Shown here one piece after another: positions 16,724 through 25,848 of a stretch of 64,000 nt of DNA. The notes under the pieces were generated by a model, which searched no databases, was not told the origin of the DNA, and saw only the letters and a program-made list of their open reading frames with translations. The DNA is from Streptomyces nigra (GTDB lineage: Bacteria; Actinomycetota; Actinomycetes; Streptomycetales; Streptomycetaceae): positions 4,518,501-4,582,500 of the forward strand of contig NZ_CP029043.1 in assembly GCF_003074055.1 (NCBI RefSeq), in the 5' to 3' direction. Each line of letters opens with the position of its first letter. The first letter of the stretch is position 1. The position numbers and the translations under genes were made by a program.

Positions 16724-19177
16724 GTGGACGACTACGCGGGCCGGGTGCTCGCCGACCGCTACCGCCTGCCGCTGCCGCCCTCCGACGCGTACGAACTCAC
16801 CGAGAGCCGCGCCTTCGACACCTACAGCGGACAGGAAGTCCTGATCCGTCAGGTGCCGTTGCCCGAGGTCGTCGAGGCCGAGGTGCTCGACGCCGAAGGG
16901 CTGCCCGACGGTTTCACCGCCCGTGACGCGCGGGCCCGCGACTCCGGCCGCCGGCCCGCCGACCCCGCCGTGCGGCGGGCGGTCGAGGCCGCGCAGGCCG
17001 CCGCCCGCATCCCCGACCATCCCCGCCTCGACCAGGTCTTCGACGTGTTCGCCGAGGGTGGTTCGCTGTGGATAGTCAGCGAGCTGGTGGCGGCCCGCCC
17101 GCTCGCCGCGCTGCTCGCCGAGCAGCCGCTGTCGCCCTACCGGGCGGCCGAGGTGGCCTCCGACGTCCTCATGGCGCTGCGCGTCCTGCACGCCCACGGC
17201 TGGGTGCACCGGAACATCACCGCCCGTACGGTCCTGGTCTGCGACGACGGCCGGGTGATGCTGACCGGGCTCGCGGTCGGCGCCGCCGAGGAGGCGCTCT
17301 GCGGATACGACCCGGTGCCGCCCGAGGACGGCGCGGACCCGGGACCGGCGCCCGCCGCGAGCACCGGCCCCGCGGGCTCCGCCCCCCGCCCGGACGCCGA
17401 CCCGGAGGCCGCCCGGCGGGCCGCCATCGAGGCGCGCACGAACAAGACCCGGCCGGTCCCCGGCGCCGACGGCCCCGGCACGGCACCGCGCGGCGCCCTG
17501 GAGACCGGTGCCGACATCCGGGCCGCCCGGGCCGGCGCGATCGCCGCCTACCGGGCGGGCGCCCGCGCCGCGGCCCGGGTGCAGGAGGCACAGCAGAGCG
17601 AACGGGCCGCCCTGCCCGGCGCCCGTACCGCCCCGGAGGGCCGCACGGCCCCGCCGTACCTCTCCGGCGGTGGCGGCACCCCGCCGGGGCAGATCGCCGA
17701 CCCGTACGGTGTGCGGGCCCCGTCCTGGCAGGGGGCCGTTCCCCGGCCCGGTACCGGGCGCGCCCCCACCGACACCGACAGCGCCCGTACGGCCCTGCCA
17801 CCCGCGGGCTCCCAGCCGGGCTTCGCGCCCCGCGAGGAGACCGCCGACGCACCGGCCGCCGTGCCTTCGGCGCGTTCCGGGAGCCGCTGGGACGAACTGG
17901 TGTCCGGTACCGCCCGTAAGGGCCCCAGCACCGCGCTCGCCGCCGAGCGGGCCCGGCAGGCCCGTATGGCCGTCGTCGGGCCGGTCACCGAGCGGTGGGC
18001 GCCGGAGCAGGCCGGTCCCGTGCACGAGAACTGGCAGCTGGCCGCCCCGATCGGGCCCGCGACCGACCTGTGGGCGCTCGGCGCGCTGCTCTTCCGGGCC
18101 GTCCAGGGGCACGCGCCCTACCCGGAGGAGTCGACGGCCGAGCTGGTGCAGATGGTGTGCGCCGAGCCGCCCGCCTTCGCCGAGGAGTGCGGACCGCTGC
18201 GGCCCGTCGTGGAGTCGCTGCTGCGTCAGGACCCCACCGAGCGGCCCGACTTCGAGGAGCTGCGCGGCTGGCTGCGCTCCCTCGTGCGCTCGGCGCCCGA
18301 GCCGGAGGCCGGCGCACATGTCGTCGCCGCCCCGCCCGTCGACCCGAACCGGCTGCCGATCGTCCGGCGCCGCGGCGAGCTGGTGCGCCGGCGCCGGGCC
18401 CGGCTGCCCGCCCACCAGGGGCGGCACAAGCGGGCTCCCCAGGGCGGGCGTTCGCCCCGCAGGCTCGGCCGGACGCTGCTGCTGCTCGTCCTGCTCGGGA
18501 TGGCCGCGGCGATCGCGTACGCCATGCTGTTCATGCCCAAGGCCGACCGGGACAGCGGCGCCACCTCGAAGGCCGGTGAGACGGCGGCCGCGAGCCAGGC
18601 GCCGCCCGAGCAGACCGCCGAGGCGAGCAGCGAGCCGCGTCCCGAGCAGACCTCCCCGTCGCCCGGCGACGGCTCCTCGGAGTCGGCCGGGTCCGACGAG
18701 ACGCAGACGACCGGCCCCGACGTGCCCGACGGCTTCACCGTCCGCAAGGACCCGGCGGGCTTCGAGGTGGCCGTGGCCAACGGCTGGAGCCGCAGCGGCG
18801 GCAGCGGACGCGGCCCGGTCGTCTACGCGCACGGCGACTTCGACCTGATCCTGGTGCCGGGTCGGGACACCGCGCAGCAGTACGGCGGCGACCCCATGGT
18901 CTACCAGCGGGAGCACGAGCGGGAGTTGCAGCCGTACCGGGACTCCAGCTGGGCGTCCTCGGGCGGGCTGAGGACCATTCAGGTCGGCGAACGGAAAATG
19001 GCCGAGGGGCAGTTCACCTGGACCGACGGCCAGGGACGCGAGCTGTTCGTACGGAACCTCGCGATCCTCGCCGACGGCCGGTACCACGTCGTACAGGTGC
19101 GGGGGCCGGAGGCCGAGCGGGACGAGGTCACGCGGCTGTTCGAGCAGGCGTCGGCGACGTATCGCATCACCAGGTGA
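16724..19177 (+). CDS. Membrane pseudokinase with split kinase-like domain
   Basis: The 817-residue protein starts at GTG 16724 behind GGGGGAGG. It resembles its neighbours but has lost the catalytic residues. The VAVK lysine is Arg (VLIRQVP), the HRDxKxxN loop is HRNITARTV, DFG is replaced by LTGLAVG, and no glycine-rich GxGGMG loop is seen. About 220 Pro/Ala/Gly/Arg-rich residues (~200-420) are inserted where the activation segment would be. The C-lobe then resumes (WAPEQAGPV, ATDLWALGALLF). A membrane helix lies at ~583-602, and the extracytoplasmic domain opens with GFEVAVANGWSR. It probably acts as a scaffold or sensor for the adjacent active kinases (inference). Confidence 0.9.
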   Translation: MDDYAGRVLADRYRLPLPPSDAYELTESRAFDTYSGQEVLIRQVPLPEVVEAEVLDAEGLPDGFTARDARARDSGRRPADPAVRRAVEAAQAAARIPDHPRLDQVFDVFAEGGSLWIVSELVAARPLAALLAEQPLSPYRAAEVASDVLMALRVLHAHGWVHRNITARTVLVCDDGRVMLTGLAVGAAEEALCGYDPVPPEDGADPGPAPAASTGPAGSAPRPDADPEAARRAAIEARTNKTRPVPGADGPGTAPRGALETGADIRAARAGAIAAYRAGARAAARVQEAQQSERAALPGARTAPEGRTAPPYLSGGGGTPPGQIADPYGVRAPSWQGAVPRPGTGRAPTDTDSARTALPPAGSQPGFAPREETADAPAAVPSARSGSRWDELVSGTARKGPSTALAAERARQARMAVVGPVTERWAPEQAGPVHENWQLAAPIGPATDLWALGALLFRAVQGHAPYPEESTAELVQMVCAEPPAFAEECGPLRPVVESLLRQDPTERPDFEELRGWLRSLVRSAPEPEAGAHVVAAPPVDPNRLPIVRRRGELVRRRRARLPAHQGRHKRAPQGGRSPRRLGRTLLLLVLLGMAAAIAYAMLFMPKADRDSGATSKAGETAAASQAPPEQTAEASSEPRPEQTSPSPGDGSSESAGSDETQTTGPDVPDGFTVRKDPAGFEVAVANGWSRSGGSGRGPVVYAHGDFDLILVPGRDTAQQYGGDPMVYQREHERELQPYRDSSWASSGGLRTIQVGERKMAEGQFTWTDGQGRELFVRNLAILADGRYHVVQVRGPEAERDEVTRLFEQASATYRITR

Positions 19178-19331
19178 GGCGGTCCGAAAACCGTGTGTGA
19201 CAACGGCGTTGGGGTTGCCCCGGCAAGCGGAAGGCGAGAACCATCACAGTGCGGTCTCCTTGGCACCCCCGCGGTTCCGGTCGCATGGCCCGGTCCCTAA
19301 CCTGACCCTGTCAAGAACATTGCGGGGCAAC

Positions 19332-21002
19332 GTGAATAAGATGCAGGGCCAGCTCGTCTCGGGCCGCTACCGGCTCACCGAGGCCATCGGCAGCGGTGGT
19401 ATGGGCCGCGTCTGGCGTGCGCACGACGAAGTGCTCCACCGGGCCGTGGCCATCAAGGAACTCACCGCCGCCCTCTACGTCTCCGAGAGCGACCAGGACC
19501 GGCTGCTCGCCCGTACCCGGGCGGAGGCGCGGGCCGCCGCGCGCATCAACCACTCCGCCGTGGTGACCGTGCACGACGTCCTGGAGCACGACGGGCGCCC
19601 GTGGATCGTCATGGAGCTGATCGAGGGCCGCTCGCTCGCCGACGCCGTCAAGGACCAGGGGCGCGTCGAGCCCGCCGAGGCCGCGCGGATCGGGCTGTGG
19701 GTGCTGAGGGCGCTGCGCGCCGCGCACACCGCGGGCGTCCTGCACCGCGACATCAAGCCCGGCAACGTCCTGCTGGCCGAGGACGGCCGCGTCCTGCTCA
19801 CCGACTTCGGCATCGCCCAGATCGAGGGCGACACGACGATCACCCGCACCGGAGAGGTCGTCGGCTCCGTCGACTACCTGGCACCTGAGCGCATCCGCGG
19901 ACACGATCCGGGGCCGGCCTCGGACCTGTGGGCGCTCGGCGCCACCCTCTTCACGGCGGTCGAGGGCCGTTCGCCCTTCCGCCGCACCTCCCCGCTGAGC
20001 ACCATGCAGGCGGTCGTCGAGGAGGACGCGGGGGAGCCGCAGCGGGCCGGGCCCCTGGGACCCGTGATCACCGCCCTGCTGCGCAAGGATCCGGTCACCC
20101 GCCCCGACGCCGCCGAGGCGGAGCAGATGCTGGCCGAGGCGGCTGAGGGACGGCGTCCCAGCGAGGCGCAGGCCTATGTGCCGACCCAGCACAACCGGTA
20201 CGAGCCGGAGGCCCACACCGCCCCCGGTCAGGGTGCCGTGCACAGCGCCACGCCGTATCCGCCGACGACGGGTCCGACGGCGTTCGGGCCGCCCGTCGGG
20301 CAGCCGGCCGCGGCCGTTCCGCCCGCCCCCGCGCCGAAGCGGCGCCGGCTGCGTTCGGTCGCCCTGGTCGTCGCCCTGGCCGCGGTCATCGGCGGCGGCA
20401 CGGCCGTGGTGCTGCAGAAGTGGGGCTCGGGCGGCGGCGGTTCGTCCGTCAGCTCGGCGCCGCCGTCCACGCCCGCCACCCCGAAGGAATCGGCCACCGA
20501 GCAGGCGGAGGTGGACGTGAGCGGGGTGCCGTCCTCCTGGAAGAAGGTCGACGACCCCCTGGGCTTCAGCCTGTACCTGCCCGAGGGCTGGCAGCGGAAG
20601 GTGGTCGGCAAGGAGGTCGAAGGCCTTCAGCAGGTCGACTACTCCCCGGACGGCGGGGAGCACTTCGTCCGGGTCTCCGTCGACACCTCGCCCGACTTCG
20701 CGACCGCCCACGACCATTTCGTCGACCTGGAACAGCAGGTGAAGGACCGGCTCATCGGGTATCGGCTGGGGTACCTGAAGGAGAACCTCTACCGCGACCG
20801 CGCCGGCTCCCTGTGGGAGTACACCTGGGACGCGCAGCCCAAGGACACGCCCTTCCCCGGCCCCCGCCGCGCCATCGACCAGGGGTACATCGACCGCGAC
20901 GGCACCGAGTACGCGATCTACATGTCCTCGCCGCAGAAGGACTGGGCGGAGGCCCGCGAACAGTTCTCGGCGGTGCTGCGGGGCTGGCGCACCGGTTCCT
21001 GA
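19332..21002 (+). CDS. Membrane Ser/Thr protein kinase 3 (PknB type)
   Basis: The 556-residue protein starts at GTG 19332 (MNKMQGQLVSGRYRL) with CGGGG just upstream; ATG 19341 is an alternative. The frame is open from 19197, but the extra residues are not kinase-like. The kinase domain at ~11-270 is complete: IGSGGMGRVW, VAIKE, LHRDIKPGN, TDFGIAQIEG and APERIRG. A membrane helix lies at ~340-360 (VALVVALAAVIGGGTAVVL) and the extracytoplasmic domain at ~397-556, opening with GFSLYLPEGWQRK. Conservation of this outer domain across the array suggests tandem duplication. Confidence 0.94.
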   Translation: MNKMQGQLVSGRYRLTEAIGSGGMGRVWRAHDEVLHRAVAIKELTAALYVSESDQDRLLARTRAEARAAARINHSAVVTVHDVLEHDGRPWIVMELIEGRSLADAVKDQGRVEPAEAARIGLWVLRALRAAHTAGVLHRDIKPGNVLLAEDGRVLLTDFGIAQIEGDTTITRTGEVVGSVDYLAPERIRGHDPGPASDLWALGATLFTAVEGRSPFRRTSPLSTMQAVVEEDAGEPQRAGPLGPVITALLRKDPVTRPDAAEAEQMLAEAAEGRRPSEAQAYVPTQHNRYEPEAHTAPGQGAVHSATPYPPTTGPTAFGPPVGQPAAAVPPAPAPKRRRLRSVALVVALAAVIGGGTAVVLQKWGSGGGGSSVSSAPPSTPATPKESATEQAEVDVSGVPSSWKKVDDPLGFSLYLPEGWQRKVVGKEVEGLQQVDYSPDGGEHFVRVSVDTSPDFATAHDHFVDLEQQVKDRLIGYRLGYLKENLYRDRAGSLWEYTWDAQPKDTPFPGPRRAIDQGYIDRDGTEYAIYMSSPQKDWAEAREQFSAVLRGWRTGS

Positions 21003-21110
21003 CCCACCCGCGCCCCCTGTGGTCGGCGGCTTTTGACGTGCTTTGCTGCTGTGCACAGTTGGCCGATCGGTGCCCGGAGCGGGAGCGTCCGGTGCGGCAT
21101 GATGAGTCGC

Positions 21111-22241
21111 ATGGGGACCGAGGGGGCCAACTTCCGTGTGATAGCGGGGCGTTACCGTCTCGAGGCGAAGGTCGGCCGCGGCGGCATGGGCGTCGTCTGG
21201 CAGGCCACCGACCAGTTGCTCGGGCGACGGGTGGCCGTGAAGGAGATCCCGGTCGACGAGACGCTCAGCGCGTCCGAGGCGCGACGGCAGCGTGCGCTGT
21301 GGCTACGCGAGGCTCAGGCGGTGGCACAGCTGCGGCACCCGCATGTGATCGTCGTCCACGACGTGATCGAGGAGCGCGAACGCCCGTACATCGTCATGGA
21401 GTTGATCGACGGCGACTCGCTCGCCGACCGGCTCGCCGCGCACGGCCCCGTGGACGCCCGCGAGGCCGCCCGGATCGGCGCCGACCTGCTGAACGCGCTG
21501 CGCACGGCGCATGCCGCCGGGGTGGTGCACCGGGACATCACCCCGGCCAACGTGCTGGTGGAGAGCGGCACCGAGCGTGTCGTTCTCACCGACTTCGGCA
21601 TCGCCCGGGTGCCGGGCAGCAGCACGCTGACCGAGTCCGGCTCTTTCGTGGGGTCACCCGAGTACACCGCGCCCGAGCGGATGTCCGGGGCGCGGACCGG
21701 TCCGGCGTCCGACCTGTGGTCGGTGGGGGCGCTGCTGTGCGCGCTGCTGAGCGGTGAGTCGCCCTTTCGGCGCGACTCACTGAGCGGCATCGTGCTGGCC
21801 GTGGTCTCCGACGAGGTGCGGCCGCCCGCGCAGGCGGCGCCGATCCTGCCCGTCGTCCAGGGCCTGCTGGAGCGGGACCCCGCCGCCCGGCTGGACGCGG
21901 CGGAGGCGGAGCGGATGCTGCGGGAGTTCCTGACGACCGGCGAGGATCTGCTGCCGAAACGGTTCAGCAGGCGGGCGGAGCGGCCGGAGCGGCCCTGGAC
22001 GACCCACAAGGTCGCGGCGGCCGTGGTGCTGGCCGCCGCGGCGGCGGTGGCCGGGGCGGCGGCGGCGCTGCTGGCGGACGGGGGCGGCGGCGGACCCGAC
22101 GTGCCGCCGACCAGCTCGGCGAGCCCGTCGGCGGGGGCGAGCGATACGGAACGCCCGTCCGACGGGCCGACGGCCACCCCCGACAGGTCCCCCGACTCCC
22201 CGACCCCGGAAACGCCTTCGTCCGGGACGAACCGGAGATAA
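21111..22241 (+). CDS. Membrane Ser/Thr protein kinase 4, catalytic-loop variant
   Basis: The 376-residue protein starts at ATG 21111 (MGTEGANFRVIAGRYRL); ATGs at 21099 and 21102 are also in reach, and no strong ribosome site is visible. The kinase domain is at ~13-275 with VGRGGMGVVW, VAVKE, TDFGIAR and APERMSG. The catalytic loop reads VHRDITPAN, so the Lys of HRDxKxxN is Thr, which would be expected to lower or alter activity. A membrane helix lies at ~300-323. Only ~50 Ser/Thr/Pro-rich residues follow, so it lacks the outer sensor domain of its neighbours. Confidence 0.92.
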   Translation: MGTEGANFRVIAGRYRLEAKVGRGGMGVVWQATDQLLGRRVAVKEIPVDETLSASEARRQRALWLREAQAVAQLRHPHVIVVHDVIEERERPYIVMELIDGDSLADRLAAHGPVDAREAARIGADLLNALRTAHAAGVVHRDITPANVLVESGTERVVLTDFGIARVPGSSTLTESGSFVGSPEYTAPERMSGARTGPASDLWSVGALLCALLSGESPFRRDSLSGIVLAVVSDEVRPPAQAAPILPVVQGLLERDPAARLDAAEAERMLREFLTTGEDLLPKRFSRRAERPERPWTTHKVAAAVVLAAAAAVAGAAAALLADGGGGGPDVPPTSSASPSAGASDTERPSDGPTATPDRSPDSPTPETPSSGTNRR

Positions 22242-22321
22242 GGAGCGACCCGCGTCACGGCTGTGTGACCGAAGGCGCCGCCGCTGGATCCCCGGCCGCC
22301 CGGCACGATATGGATGGATCC

Positions 22322-24007
22322 ATGAGCAGCAACGGGGGATTCCCAGACCGGCCCGACGAGCCGACGAGCTTTGAACTGCAGCCTCCGCAGCCGGCGCCGT
22401 TCGCCCATGTGCCGCACCCGGACAACCCGTACGCGGCGCCCACGGCGGCCGTACCGCAGCAGGCGGCCCCTGTACGGTCCGCCGGAGCCGCGTCTTCCGG
22501 GCGGCCCGCCCGGTCCGCGCCGGAACCCGGCACCGGCCGGCTGGTCGCGGGCCGCTACCGGCTGCTCGCCAAGCTCGGTCACGGCGGCATGGGCACCGTC
22601 TGGCGCGCCAAGGACGAGACGGTGGACCGCGAGGTCGCCGTGAAGGAACCCCGCGTACCGGACCACCTCCCCGAGCGGGAACGGGCCAACGCCTTCGAGC
22701 GGATGCGCCGCGAGGCGCGCGCCGCCGCCCGGCTCGACCACCCGGCCGTGGTGAACGTGCACGACGTGGCCGTGGTGGACGGCCGCCCCTGGATCGTCAT
22801 GGAGCTGGTGCAGGGACGTTCCCTCGGGGACGCGCTCCAGGAGGGCACCCTCGACGCCCGGGAGGCGGCCCGGATCGGCCTGGAGGTGCTGGGCGCCCTG
22901 GAGGCGGCGCACGCGGCGGGCATCCTGCACCGGGACGTCAAGCCGGACAACGTCATGCTCGGCCGTCACGACCGGGTCGTGCTCACCGACTTCGGCATCG
23001 CCCAGATCGAGGGCGAGACCAATCTGACCGACACCGGCGGCTTCGTCGGCTCTCCGGAGTACATCGCGCCCGAGCGGGTGCTCGGCCAGCGCCCGGGCCC
23101 GGCCAGCGACCTGTGGTCCCTCGGCGTCGTCCTGTACGCGGCGACGGAGGGCGTCTCGCCGTTCCGCCGCAGCAACACCCCCGCGACGCTCCAGTCCGTG
23201 CTCAACGCCGTGCCCGCGGCGCCCGCCGCCGCGCAGGGCCCGCTCGCCGAGGCCATCAACGGCCTGCTGAACAAGGACCCTTCGCGCCGCCCGAACGCCG
23301 CGCAGGTCCGGGTCCTGCTGGAACGCGCGGCCAACCCGCCGGAGCCGGCCGTCACCCAGCCCGTACGGCTCCCGGCGAGCGTGCGGCGAGGGGTCGTGCT
23401 GGGGCCGAAGACGCTGCTCGGGATCGCGGCGGCGGCGGTCGCGGCCGCGGTGACGGCGTATCTGGTGATCGCGGACCCGTTCGCCGGGTCGGTGCCGGAG
23501 GGCTGGGACACCCACGAGGAGAAGGCCCTCGGCGCGACGCTGCTGGTGCCGGACGAGTACAAGCGGACCGTGCCCCAGGAGACGGACGACGACCACTGGG
23601 TCACGTACACCGACCCGAGCGGTGCCATCTGGGTCAGCCTGTCGCTGGAGAAGAAGGCCGAGGACACCGGCAGCGACATCGCCGCGTCCGCCGCCGCCGA
23701 GATGTACGACGACGAGAGCGACTTCAAGCGGAGCGGCGACTACGACATCGGCATGCCGCAGAACCCGAGGACCGAGCCGAAGCAGACCACGTACCAGGGC
23801 AGGAAGTCCGCCGAGAACCTGGTCACCTACACGACCACCGACACGCAGAACCCCCGGCCGCGCGAGCTGCGCGTCTTCTACTACAAGACCTCCGCCGGGG
23901 ACATGTACAAGCTGTCGGTCGTCCACCCGGGTGCGGGCGACTTCACGGAGCGCGGACGCGAGGTGGCGCGGACCGCGATCGACCATCTGGAGATCGACAA
24001 GCTCTGA
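22322..24007 (+). CDS. Membrane Ser/Thr protein kinase 5 (PknB type)
   Basis: The 561-residue protein starts at ATG 22322 (MSSNGGFPDRPDEP); ATG 22310 is a close alternative. A Pro/Ala-rich cytoplasmic arm of ~75 residues precedes a complete kinase domain (~78-340): LGHGGMGTVW, VAVKEP, LHRDVKPDN, TDFGIAQIEG and APERVLG. A membrane helix at ~361-381 leads to an extracytoplasmic domain (~385-561) with the module start GATLLVPDEYKR. It is the last gene of the array; 179 bp separate it from the next gene. Confidence 0.94.
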   Translation: MSSNGGFPDRPDEPTSFELQPPQPAPFAHVPHPDNPYAAPTAAVPQQAAPVRSAGAASSGRPARSAPEPGTGRLVAGRYRLLAKLGHGGMGTVWRAKDETVDREVAVKEPRVPDHLPERERANAFERMRREARAAARLDHPAVVNVHDVAVVDGRPWIVMELVQGRSLGDALQEGTLDAREAARIGLEVLGALEAAHAAGILHRDVKPDNVMLGRHDRVVLTDFGIAQIEGETNLTDTGGFVGSPEYIAPERVLGQRPGPASDLWSLGVVLYAATEGVSPFRRSNTPATLQSVLNAVPAAPAAAQGPLAEAINGLLNKDPSRRPNAAQVRVLLERAANPPEPAVTQPVRLPASVRRGVVLGPKTLLGIAAAAVAAAVTAYLVIADPFAGSVPEGWDTHEEKALGATLLVPDEYKRTVPQETDDDHWVTYTDPSGAIWVSLSLEKKAEDTGSDIAASAAAEMYDDESDFKRSGDYDIGMPQNPRTEPKQTTYQGRKSAENLVTYTTTDTQNPRPRELRVFYYKTSAGDMYKLSVVHPGAGDFTERGREVARTAIDHLEIDKL

Positions 24008-24095
24008 ACCGGAGGGCCGCCGCCGGTGCCCCGTGACCGACTCGAGACCGACCGGCCAGGTGCGTTCACGGCAACGCCCTGATCAGCGCGTTTGT

Positions 24096-24113
24096 TGCCA
24101 GTGTCCACTGGCA
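24096..24113. promoter_or_regulatory. Perfect inverted repeat upstream of gabD-type gene
   Basis: TGCCAGTG-TC-CACTGGCA is a perfect 8-bp inverted repeat 73 bp upstream of the dehydrogenase ATG. Its position and symmetry fit a transcription-factor operator rather than a terminator, because the 2-nt loop is too tight for a good RNA hairpin. The binding protein is unknown. Confidence 0.5.
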
Positions 24114-24186
24114 GTGTGTGAGCAGTCGGTGAATCCCCGTTACCGACGGGTACACAAAGGCTCCGGCGCGGCATACCCTGCGCCTC

Positions 24187-25800
24187 ATGACGGACGCGCA
24201 GGCCCCGGCCCAGACCGGCACGAACCCCCTCGCCCCCGCCCCGGAGGGCGCCCGCACCGCGGCCGACGTGGTCACGCCCGAGCTGGTCGCCCAGCTCACC
24301 AAGGGCGTGGCCGGGTCCGGCCGTACCGCCAACCACACGCCGTTCACCGGCGAGAAGCTGGCCGACCTGCCCGAGTCGACGCCCGAGGACGTCCGCGAGG
24401 CGTTCGAGGCGGCCCGCGCGGCGCAGGCCGTGTGGGAGCAGGTCCCGGTACGCCGGCGCGCCGCCGTGCTGCTGCGCTTCCACGACCTGGTGCTCGAGCG
24501 TCAGGCGGAGGTGCTGGACCTCATCCAGCTGGAGACCGGCAAGGCCCGGCTGCACGCGCACGAGGAGGTGCAGGCCGTCGCCGTCGCCGCCCGCCACTAC
24601 GGGCGCAAGGCCCCCGCCTACCTCCGGCCCAAGCGGCACACGGGTGCCGTGCCCACGCTCACCCGGGTCACCGAACTGCGCCACCCTCGCGGGGTCGTGG
24701 GCCAGATCGCCCCCTGGAACTACCCGCTGGAGCTGTCCGTCGGCGACGCGCTCCCCGCGTTCGTCGCGGGCAATGCCGTGGTGATGAAGCCCGACACGGA
24801 GACCTGCCTCACCGCCCTGTGGGCGCGGGACCTGCTGATCGAGGCCGGACTGCCCGCCGACGTCTTCCAGGTCGTGCTCGGCGAGGGCCCGGTCGTCGGC
24901 CCCGAGGTCGTCAAGCACGCCGACTACGTCTCCTTCACCGGCTCCACCCGCACCGGCCGCGAGGTCGCGCAGAGCGCCGCCGCCCGTCTGGTCGGCGTCT
25001 CGCTCGAACTCGGCGGCAAGAACGCCATGCTGGTCCTGGACGACGCCGACATGGAGAAGGCGGCGGCGGGTGCCGTCCGCGCCTGCTTCTCCTCCGCCGG
25101 CCAGCTGTGCATCTCCATCGAGCGGCTGTACGTCCACGAGTCCGTCGCCGACGCCTTCCTGGAGCGGTTCGCCGCCCGCACCAAGGCCATGCGGCTCGGC
25201 ACGTCCCTCGCCTACGGCGCCGACATGGGCTCCCTGGTCGGCGAGCGCCAGCTGGAGACGGTCACCCGGCATGTCGAGGAGGCCGTCGCCAAGGGCGCCA
25301 AGCTCGTCGCCGGTGGTGTGGCCCGCCCCGACATCGGCCCGTACTTCTTCGAGCCGACCATCCTCGACGGTGTCGAGGCGCCGATGGCCGTGTGCACCGA
25401 GGAGACGTTCGGCCCGGTCGTCTCCATCTACCGGTTCAGGACCGACGACGAGGCGATCGCCCACGCCAACTCCACGCCGTACGGGCTCAACTCGTCGGTG
25501 TGGACGAAGGACGGGCGGCGGGGCCGCGCGGTCGCGGCCCGGCTGCGCACCGGCACCGTCAACGTCAACGAGGGCTACGCGCCCGCCTACGGCAGCGTCC
25601 AGTCGCCGATGGGCGGCATGAAGGACTCCGGTCTCGGCCGCCGCCACGGCTCCGAGGGCATCCTCAAGTACACGGAGGCCCAGACGGTCGCGACACAGCG
25701 CCTGCTGCCGATGGCGCCGTCGCTCGGGATGGACGACGAGAAGTACGCCCGGTTCATGAGCCGGAGCCTGCGGGTGATGAAGGCACTCCGTTTCCGCTAG
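24187..25800 (+). CDS. gabD: NADP+-dependent succinate-semialdehyde dehydrogenase
   Basis: The 537-residue aldehyde dehydrogenase oxidises succinate semialdehyde to succinate, the last step of the GABA shunt. Key pieces are the NAD(P) segment APWNYPLELS, FTGSTRTGREVAQ, the general-base Glu in LELGGKN, the nucleophilic Cys in SSAGQLCIS and EETFGPVVSIYRF. The first ~35 residues (Ala/Pro-rich) are an extension beyond the family core. It is 48 bp upstream of the GMC oxidoreductase gene on the same strand and probably cotranscribed with it. The exact aldehyde substrate is inferred from family resemblance. Confidence 0.88.
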   Translation: MTDAQAPAQTGTNPLAPAPEGARTAADVVTPELVAQLTKGVAGSGRTANHTPFTGEKLADLPESTPEDVREAFEAARAAQAVWEQVPVRRRAAVLLRFHDLVLERQAEVLDLIQLETGKARLHAHEEVQAVAVAARHYGRKAPAYLRPKRHTGAVPTLTRVTELRHPRGVVGQIAPWNYPLELSVGDALPAFVAGNAVVMKPDTETCLTALWARDLLIEAGLPADVFQVVLGEGPVVGPEVVKHADYVSFTGSTRTGREVAQSAAARLVGVSLELGGKNAMLVLDDADMEKAAAGAVRACFSSAGQLCISIERLYVHESVADAFLERFAARTKAMRLGTSLAYGADMGSLVGERQLETVTRHVEEAVAKGAKLVAGGVARPDIGPYFFEPTILDGVEAPMAVCTEETFGPVVSIYRFRTDDEAIAHANSTPYGLNSSVWTKDGRRGRAVAARLRTGTVNVNEGYAPAYGSVQSPMGGMKDSGLGRRHGSEGILKYTEAQTVATQRLLPMAPSLGMDDEKYARFMSRSLRVMKALRFR

Positions 25801-25848
25801 GGCCGCTGTCCGAGGCCACCGCACCACCGCTTTCGACGAGGAGAGCAC

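Noticed and set aside
14288..19087. 1599-codon minus-strand frame opposite the first two kinases
   Set aside because: Shadow of the kinase genes, which carry clear motifs and ribosome sites; the antisense product is low-complexity.
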